A DNA stretch of 64,000 nt from Bubalus kerabau (Eukaryota > Chordata > Mammalia > Artiodactyla > Bovidae): the NCBI RefSeq assembly GCF_029407905.1, contig NC_073627.1, positions 157,981,697-158,045,696 on the forward strand, in the 5' to 3' direction. This document shows, in pieces, positions 57,449 through 64,000 of the stretch. The translations under genes were made by a program, and so were the position numbers. The notes under the pieces were generated by a model that saw only the letters and a list, made by a program, of their open reading frames with translations, ran no database searches and had not been told where the DNA came from. The first letter of the stretch is position 1. Each line of letters begins with the position of its first letter.

Positions 57449-57815
57449 CGTATATATGTATCAATGCTACTCTCTCAGTTGGCCCCACCCTTTCCTTCCC
57501 TGACTGTGTCCACAAGTCTAGTCTCTATGTCTGCATCTCTATTCATGTCCTGCACCTAGGTTCATCAGTACTATTTTTCTGAATTCATATACGGGCTAAT
57601 ATATAGTATCTGTTTCTCTCTCTCTGATTTACTTAACCTCTGTGTAACAGGCTCTGCGTTCACCCACCTCACTACAACTGACTCAGATTTGTTCCTTTTT
57701 ATGGCTGAGTAACATTCCATTGTATACATGTACATCAACTTCTTTATCCATTCATTTGTTGATGGGCATCTAGGTTGCTTCCATGTCCTGGCTGTTGTAA
57801 ATAGTTGGCCATGAA

Positions 57816-58559
57816 AGTTTTAAGGGGAAAAGGGGAAGTAATTTCAGTTCATCACTGAGATATAGGGGATTAGAGTCATTGCCATCCCCATCTGCATGCA
57901 GATTTGTCAAATTCTGATCTTTCTTTAGATGCTATCTTCTTCACACAGTTTGCTCACCAGGTTGCTGAAGGGCAAGCTAGGGAAGAGATCTGGTCACCTG
58001 TTCATTACTTATTCTTCATTTCTGCTTCTCTGATCTATGAAAAGAATCAACAGGTTAGACAGTGTATTCTGTGATCAAAAGATTTGAAAAGTGTGCTTGG
58101 GCCAGAGATGAGCAGAGCATGAGGGTGCCTGGGTTTTAGTTTAATTACAATATAGTTTTGCTAAAGTGATAAGGCAAAGGGGTTTCCTGCTGAGGGCAGT
58201 TATAATCTCTGTAAAACAACTCAGGAGTGTGCATCAGATAGTGAGTCTGTGACTCTGTGGTCCTAATCATTCACTACTTGAGCTTTCTCTTTTTTTGACT
58301 AGGGAGACCTGGAAGAATTCAGATTTACTACAAACAAGAGGCAGGGGACATGGAGGGACCTTTGTACTTGTGGGGCCCTCCAGGTTCCAATAGTTAAGTT
58401 TACACTGAACGTTTCCAAATTAATGCATTAATTTATGAGTGAGAAACAAGACTTACACACATACATAGAAATATCAGGACAATTAGGTTTTATATTAGAA
58501 GAGTTTGACCCAAGGCCACTCTCACTTGGTTGATTGACACTGCCTATTGAGTGCCCACC
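57816..58559. other. Unassigned sequence
   Basis: Nothing recognised with confidence. Confidence 0.4.
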
Positions 58560-59165
58560 GAGAGTACATCCTGCCTGCTAATAATGGACAGTTAGGAAAT
58601 TATAGTGACTAAGTGTTCTCATTAAAGAAGAATGGCTACCACAGTCATGCATTTAAAACAAATCCCTGACTTGTCTTGCAGATACCTTTAAATGGCCTCT
58701 TTTTGCCCCCAGAAGGAAATGCAACCTATTTAGCATGGTTAAAACTCCCCCTAATGTGCCTTTATGGGCTCAGTGGCTTCCATTCCCCAAGCATCATACC
58801 TTCCCTGACAACCATGTGAAATCATGTGTGATTCTCCAAGCTCACACTGCTCCACCAGGCCCCAAATTTTCCTTCTGGTGATCTCCTTTCTTTCTGAAAA
58901 GCCTCTTTTCTGTTCTCTGCTTGGAGAACTTTCTCATTCTTTGTGTACATTGTTCTGTCCCAAGCAGTTTGCCACTTTATTTTCCTTGCACCCAGAGTAA
59001 TTTGTCCAGAGTTCTATAATTAAACCTCCCAAACAGAATAATAATTGTGAACATGTATGTCTTCATGACTGGATGGTGAGCATCTTGATTCAAGGGATAT
59101 TTCCTATTTGTCTTTGGGGTACTCAGACCTATGCACACTGATAGGCATACAATAAAGTTTTATGT
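58560..59165 (+). repeat. Probable L2-type remnant
   Basis: Loose L2 order: 'ccaagctcacactgctccaccagg', 'agaactttctcattctttgtg', 'gactggatggtgagcatcttgattcaaggg', 'gataggcatacaataaag'. Strongly diverged. Confidence 0.45.
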
Positions 59166-59229
59166 AATAGACAGAAGTAGATCTTAACTTCACACTGTCT
59201 TAGTCTGTTCAGGCTACTGTAAGTACCAT

Positions 59230-59441
59230 GTATGTGCTTAGTCACTCAGTCGTGTCCGACTCTTTGCAACCCCACGGACTGTAGCCCACCAGGTTCCTCT
59301 GTCCATGGGTATTCTCCAGGTGAGAATACTGGAATGGGTTGTCATGCCCTCCTCCAGGGGATTTTCCCAACCCAAGGATCGAACCCAGGTCTCCCTCATT
59401 GTAGGCATATTCTCTACTGTCTGAGCCACCAGGGAAGCAAC
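59230..59441 (-). mobile_element. Bov-tA SINE, antisense, in MLT1
   Basis: TSD taagtaccat at 59220-59229 and 59442-59451, in LTR sequence. Ends with the reversed head 'ctgagccaccagggaagc'. Confidence 0.94.
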
Positions 59442-59688
59442 TAAGTACCATAGATTGGTTTAAGCAACAGACATTTATTTCTAACATTTCTGGAGGCTGG
59501 GAAGACCTAGATCCAGATGTTGGCCGATTTGGTTCATGGTGTGAACCCCCTTCTGGTCTTTGCTATAACCTCACAAGGTGAAGAGAGAAAGCCCTGAGGT
59601 ATGAGACACTGTACCTTCCTCCTCTTGTCCGGGCACTAATCCCATGATGGGGCTTCTTAGCTCATGCTCTCATCTAAACCTAATTATT

Positions 59689-59896
59689 GAAAGTGAAAGT
59701 TGCTTAGTCGTGTCTGACTCTTCGTGACCCTATGGATTGTAGCCCGCCAGGCTCCTTTGTCCATGGGATTCTCCAGGCAAGAATACCGGAGTGGGTCGCC
59801 ATTTCCTTCTATAGGGGATCTTCCCAACCCAGTGATAAAACCCAGGTCTCCTGCATTGCAGGCAGATTCTGTACCATCTGAGCCACCAGGGAAGCC
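59689..59896 (-). mobile_element. Bov-tA SINE, antisense, in MLT1
   Basis: TSD ctaaacctaattatt (15 bp, perfect) at 59674-59688 and 59897-59911. Full length from 'gaaagtgaaagttgcttagtcg' to 'gccaccagggaagcc'. Confidence 0.95.
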
Positions 59897-59928
59897 CTAA
59901 ACCTAATTATTAATACCTCCTAAAAGGT

Positions 59929-60232
59929 ATTCCTTGATAACTCAATTGGTAAAGAATCTGCCTGCAATGCAGGAGACCCCAGTTCGATTCCTGGGTCAGG
60001 AAGATCTGCAGGAGAATGGATAAGCTACTCACTCCAGTTTTCTTGGGCTTCCCTTGTCTCTCAGCTGGTAAAGATTCTGCCTGCAATGCGGGAGAACCTG
60101 GGTTCTATTCCCTGGGAAGAGTCCCTGGAGAAAGGAAAGGCTACCCACTCCAGTATTCTGGCCTGGAGAACTCCATGGACTACAGCCTATGGGGTTGTGA
60201 AGAGTCAGACACGACTGAGCGACTTTCACTTC
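59929..60232 (+). mobile_element. Dimeric Bov-tA-type SINE, in MLT1
   Basis: Two units head to tail, second head at about 60047 ('gggcttcccttgtctctcag'). Candidate TSD cctaaaag on both sides (about 59919 and 60234). Same architecture as the copy at 39.9 kb. Confidence 0.9.
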
Positions 60233-60322
60233 ACCTAAAAGCCCCACCTCCTAATGCCACCCTGGGGATTAGGGCTCTAACATATGAATTTTAGGAAGAC
60301 ACAAACATTTGGTCCCTAACAC

Positions 60323-61519
60323 ATCATATTTTTGTCATATTGTAGTTTAATTTATAATGTATCACTTACTTTTTTTTTTAGTTCAGGTTTCAAACACTAC
60401 ATGGAATACTAATAATTTCCCCATCAGTATATATCATATCAATAATTCACTACTGTTTTTAAACTGGCATGTGCTTGAATCACATGCTTTAGAACTCTGA
60501 AATTTTATAGTGTGCAAAATTTATGTGACCTAGTACATAGTCTATAAAATTATGTACCAGTCCATTTAACAAAAAGTTTTAAGTACAGTGTAGTTGTATA
60601 GTTTCTAAGAGAAACTGTACAGTCCCCAAAAGGGTCAGATTTCAGCCAACGTACATGTTCTTTGATAAGTTCTGAGGTTGTCAGCATATAGGGCACTATG
60701 TTATTATGAGTGTTAACTGAAAATAATTCAAAAGCATGTTGTTTTGCATCACAATCCTTATTTTTACTGTGGTATTTCCATTGTCTACATGTTTCTTTCC
60801 TTAATAAGAATCCTATCCTAATGATGACTATGGTACCACCGAAGCAGAAAATGGAGACATTGAAGGAGGATATATACATTTTATAGCTGTAAATTTTTCA
60901 CTGAAAAATTGAATGCTTGAAATAGAGTGCAAATATAATTGAAAGTTTAAAACTGAATACAACAATAATTAGTGCTATAATGGATTTGGTTGCCAAAAAT
61001 ATATAAATCATTTAGTTTTAAAAGTTTGGGTTAGAAATACTAATTGTTGATTGTGAATTTAAGAATGCATTTAATTACAAGAATCAAATAGCAAAAAGTA
61101 GAGTTCAAATAAAGTATAAAAGTTCTACATGTGAATTGAAAACAAGTATTTTTGATAATATTTAATAGTGATGCTATAATAAAAATTAATCGAGAAATAG
61201 ATAACATTCTTTTACAAAATACATTTTAATTTTTAAGGTTTAAGAATTAAGTAGAGTTTAAGGGAAAAATGTACTAACTGAAATTGTAAGACAGAATATG
61301 AAAAGGAATATATTTACTGTACATGAACCTATACTAATTTTGAGCTGCCTGAACTGTGCTAATGTTTTCACAGATAACCAGTAGGTTATATCCTAAATTA
61401 ACAATTTGAAAAAAGTAACTGGTTGGCCTTTGGATGAGTCTTCAAATTTGGAAAATTTGAATCAGGTTTACAAAGTTACTTTATATCTCACAGTCTAGTG
61501 AACAAATAATTATTCTAGA
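60323..61519. other. Very AT-rich, unassigned
   Basis: No repeat recognised in 1.2 kb. A pyrimidine tract plus AG at 60807-60808 is followed by 34 open codons to TGA at 60910-60912, with the minus-strand frame 60550-60879 overlapping. Neither is supported as a gene. Confidence 0.4.
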
Positions 61520-61665
61520 TAAATAGATCAATGGAGCAGAATAGAAAACCCAGAAATAGACCCACATAAACAGAGCCAACTGATATTTGACAAAGGAACA
61601 AAGGCGACATGATGGAGTGAAGATGGTCTTTTCAACAAATGGTACTGGAACATCTGGACATACAT

Positions 61666-61806
61666 CAGTTCAGTTCAGTTCAGTCGCTCAGTCATGTCTG
61701 ACTCTGCGACCCCATGAATTGCAGCATGCCAGGCCTCCCTGTCCATCACCAACTCCCGGAGTTCACTCAGACTCATGTCCATCGAGTCAGTGATGTCATC
61801 CAGCCA
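61666..61806 (-). mobile_element. BovB 3'-terminal fragment, antisense, in L1
   Basis: About 140 bp from 'agttcagttcagttcagtcg' to 'gtgatgtcatccagccat'. No clear TSD. Similar in extent to the BovB end nested at 56.9 kb. Confidence 0.88.
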
Positions 61807-62004
61807 TATAAATCTAGGCATGGAACTTACACCCGTCACAAAAATTAGCTCCAAATGGATCACAGGCCTGAATGTAAAATGCAAAACTATAGAACCTCCA
61901 AAAGATAACATGGGAGAAAACCTTAATGACCTTAATTGTGGTGATGACTTTTTAAATACAACACCAAACGCATGATTTGTGAAAGAAATACTTGATAGAT
62001 AAGC

Positions 62005-62284
62005 AGCTGCTGCTGCTGCTGCTAAGTCGCTTCAGTCATGTCCGACTCTGTGTGACCCCATAGACGGCAGCCCACCAGGCTCCCCCGTCCCTGGGATTCT
62101 CCAGGCAAGAACACTGGAGTGGGTTGCCATTTCCTTCTCCAATGCATGAAAGTGAAAAGTGAAAGTGAAGTCGCTCATTCGTGTCTGACCCTCAGCGACC
62201 CCATGGACTGCAGCCCACCAGGCTCCTCCATCCATGGGATTTTCCAGGCAAGAGTACTGGAGTGGGGTGCCATTGCCTTCTCTG
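62005..62284 (-). mobile_element. Bov-A2 SINE, antisense, first of a pair
   Basis: (GCT)n start, two monomers, ending 'gccattgccttctct'. Bounded by gatagataagc at 61994-62004 and 62285-62295. Confidence 0.95.
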
Positions 62285-62295
62285 GATAGATAAGC

Positions 62296-62562
62296 TGCTC
62301 CTAAGTCACCTCAGTCATGTCCGACTCTGTGTGACCCCATAGACATCAGTCCACCAGGCTCCCCCGTCCCTGGGATTCTCCAGGCAAGAACATTGGAGTA
62401 GGTTGCCATTTCCTTCTCCAGTGCATGAAAGTGAAAAGTTAAAGTGAAGTCACTCAGTCATGTCTGACTCTTAGCGACCCCATGGACCGCAGCCTACCAG
62501 ACTCCTCCATCCATGGGATTTTCCAGGCAAGAGTACTGGAGTTGGGTGCCATTGCCTTCTCC
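62296..62562 (-). mobile_element. Bov-A2 SINE, antisense, second of a pair
   Basis: Follows the first copy after a single 11-bp gatagataagc and is closed by a third copy of that sequence at 62563-62573. Its CTG tail is short (tgctcctaagtc), and it differs from the first copy at many positions (e.g. agacatcagtcc for agacggcagccc), so the two are not a fresh duplicate. Confidence 0.95.
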
Positions 62563-62700
62563 GATAGATAAGCTAGACTTCTTTAAAATTAAAACTTCTG
62601 CTCTGTGAAAGGCAGTGTTAAGAGAATGAGAAGACAAGTCACAGACTGAAAGAAAATATTTGCAAAAGACACATCTGATAAAGGACTATTATCCAAAATG

Positions 62701-63373
62701 TCCAGCAATCCCACTGCTGGGCATACACACTGAGGAAACCAGAAGGGAAAGAGACATGTGTACCCCAATGTTCATCACAGCACTGTTTATAATAGCCAGG
62801 ACATGGAAGCAACCTAGATGTCCATCAGCAGATAAATAGATAAGAAAGCTATGGTACATATACACAATGGAGTATTACTCAGCCATTAAAAAAGAATACA
62901 TTTGAATCAGTTCTAATGAAGTGGATGAAACTGGAGCCTATTATACAGAGTGAAGTAAGCCAGAAAGAAAAACACCAATACAGTATACTAATGCATATAT
63001 ATGGAATTTAGAAAGATGGTAACAATAACCCTGTGTATGAGACAGCAAAAGAGACACTGATGTATAGAACAGTCTTATGGTCTCTGTGGGAGAGGGAGAG
63101 GGTGGGAAGATTTGGGAGAATGGCATTGAAACATGTATAATATCATGTATGAAACGAATTGCCAGTCCAGGTTCGATGCACAATACTGGATGCTTGGGGC
63201 TGGTGCACTGGGACGACCCAGAGGGATGGTATGCGGAGGGAGGAGGGAGGAGGGTTCAGGATGGGGAACACATGTATACCTGTGGCAGATTCATTTCTAT
63301 ATTTGGCAAAACTAATACAATATTGTAAAGTTTAAAAATAAAATAAAAATTTAAAAAAAGTATTGAAAAAAAA
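62701..63373 (+). mobile_element. Young L1, 5'-truncated, inserted in old L1
   Basis: Begins in the end of ORF2 ('tccagcaatcccactgctgg'), runs through the ruminant 3' UTR (GGAGGGAGGAGGG run at about 63234) and ends in an A-rich tail. No TSD could be separated from the A-rich target. The third young L1 of the window; its variants (aacgaattgcc, tattgtaaag) set it apart from the other two. Confidence 0.9.
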
Positions 63374-64000
63374 AGAACTGTTAAAACTCCATAATAAGAA
63401 AACACATAACCAAACTTAAAAAATAAGCCAAAGATCTTAACAGAAGCCAAAGAAGATATATAGATGGCAAATGAGCATATGAAAAAATTGCTTGACCTTA
63501 TGTCATCAGGTTGATGCAAACTAAAATGAGACACCACCACATGTTCATTAGAATGAATGCCCAAAATCTGGAACACCGACCAAATGCTGGTGAAAAAGTG
63601 GAGTAACTGAAACTAATTCATTGCTTCTTGGAAATGGAAAATGTTGTAGCCACTTGGAAGAGTTTAATGGTTTCTTCCAAAGCTAAACATATTCTTACCA
63701 TAAAATCCAGAAATTGTGCTCCTTGATTTTTATCCCAAGGAGTTGAAAATTTACATCCACACAGAAACCTCACGTGGATGTTTATAACAACTTTAGTCAT
63801 AATTGCCAAAACTCGAAAGCAGCACAGATGTTTTTCATTAGGTGAAATGGATAGATAAACAAACTGGTACATCCAGACAGTGGAATATTATTCGGTGCTA
63901 AAAAGGAATGAGGAGCTATTCTGCCAAGAAAAGACATGAAAGAATCTTAAATGCATATTACTAAGTGAAAGAAACCAATCTGAAAGACTATATAATGTAT

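Larger units (their letters stand above)
56151..57804 (-). mobile_element. L1 3' portion, antisense, host of a nested BovB
   Basis: The L1 3' UTR lies at 56151-56382 and continues at 57449-57804 after the BovB. TSD ttggccatgaa at 56140-56150 and 57805-57815 flanks the whole 1.65-kb block, proving that the L1 inserted first. The outer end lies near the end of ORF2 ('ttgcttccatgtcctggctg'). Confidence 0.94.
59196..60322 (-). mobile_element. MLT1-type LTR (ERVL-MaLR), solo, antisense, with three SINEs
   Basis: The + strand shows the reversed LTR: 'tgtcttagtctgttcaggctactg', 'aagcaacagacatttatttctaac', 'tttctggaggctgggaag', 'ggcactaatcccatgatgggg', 'ccccacctcctaatgccac', 'aacatatgaattttaggaagacacaaacattt'. 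It starts TG and ends CA as expected. Without the inserts it is about 400 bp, the size of a solo LTR. No internal viral genes are present. Confidence 0.82.
61520..64000 (+). mobile_element. Old L1, sense, host to four later insertions
   Basis: L1 ORF2 end and 3' region in pieces: 61520-61665, about 61807-62004, 62574-62700, 63374-64000 (continues past the window). 'gatcaatggagcagaatagaaaaccc', 'ttgatagataagctagacttctttaaaatt' and 'aaaggactattatccaaaatg' are landmarks of the L1 ORF2 3' part. The frame is heavily decayed, so this is an old subfamily. Confidence 0.85.

Noticed and set aside
60550..60879. 109-codon minus-strand frame
   Set aside because: AT-rich, no family recognised, overlaps a competing frame on the other strand.
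61994..62573. CRISPR-like regular repeat-spacer pattern
   Set aside because: Three 11-bp repeats with two intervals of about 270-280 bp are SINE target-site duplications in a mammalian genome.
1..64000. A novel multi-gene defence, biosynthetic or mobile gene system
   Set aside because: No gene cluster is present; all longer frames trace to BovB, L1 or SINEs, or lack support.

Overview
The window is vertebrate nuclear DNA from a ruminant, most probably cattle or a close bovid. This follows from its interspersed repeats: BovB (RTE-clade) LINEs, the BovB-tailed tRNA-derived SINEs (Bov-tA and the Bov-A2 dimer with CAG/CTG tails), and 5'-truncated L1 copies with a ruminant-type 3' UTR, laid over older mammalian MIR, L2, MER5-like and MLT1 remnants. 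There is no bacterial, phage or organellar gene organisation. I find no convincing host protein-coding gene. Nearly all longer open frames are pieces of BovB or L1 reverse-transcriptase ORFs, or antisense readings of SINEs, so the window looks like intergenic or deep-intron sequence.

Layout. 0-8 kb: a BovB copy with a clear target-site duplication (TSD), several Bov-tA and Bov-A2 SINEs, two MIRs, a retroposed 5' half of tRNA-Tyr (about 4.7 kb), and a quiet GC-shifted stretch near 3.1-3.9 kb that may be regulatory. 8-27 kb: low-repeat DNA with L2, MIR and MER5 relics, a long antisense L1 3' end (21.0-22.2 kb), a BovB broken by a young L1 (15.9-17.1 kb), and rearranged BovB pieces (24.8-26.7 kb). 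27-31 kb: two BovB copies tail to tail, forming an inverted repeat with arms of about 1.1 kb; one arm carries a Bov-A2. 31-42 kb: mostly unique DNA, with an L1/SINE nest, a 237-codon open BovB 3' end (33.2-33.9 kb) and a dimeric SINE. 42-50 kb: three antisense BovB copies, one with its RT catalytic box mutated, and a second young L1. 50-56 kb: mostly unique DNA with a candidate conserved element near 50.8-51.2 kb. 56-58 kb: a three-deep nest (BovB fragment in BovB in L1). 59-60.3 kb: an MLT1-type LTR holding three SINEs. 61.5-64 kb: an old sense L1 holding a BovB tail, two Bov-A2 copies separated by a three-times repeated target site, and a young L1.

The parts do not form a pathway. What the window records is repeated LINE-driven insertion, with many insertion events datable relative to one another from nesting and intact TSDs. 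Coordinates of repeat edges are by eye, usually good to a few bases where a TSD is quoted and to 10-30 bases elsewhere. Family names for old repeats (MIR, L2, MER5, MLT1) rest on recognised motifs, not on a database search.
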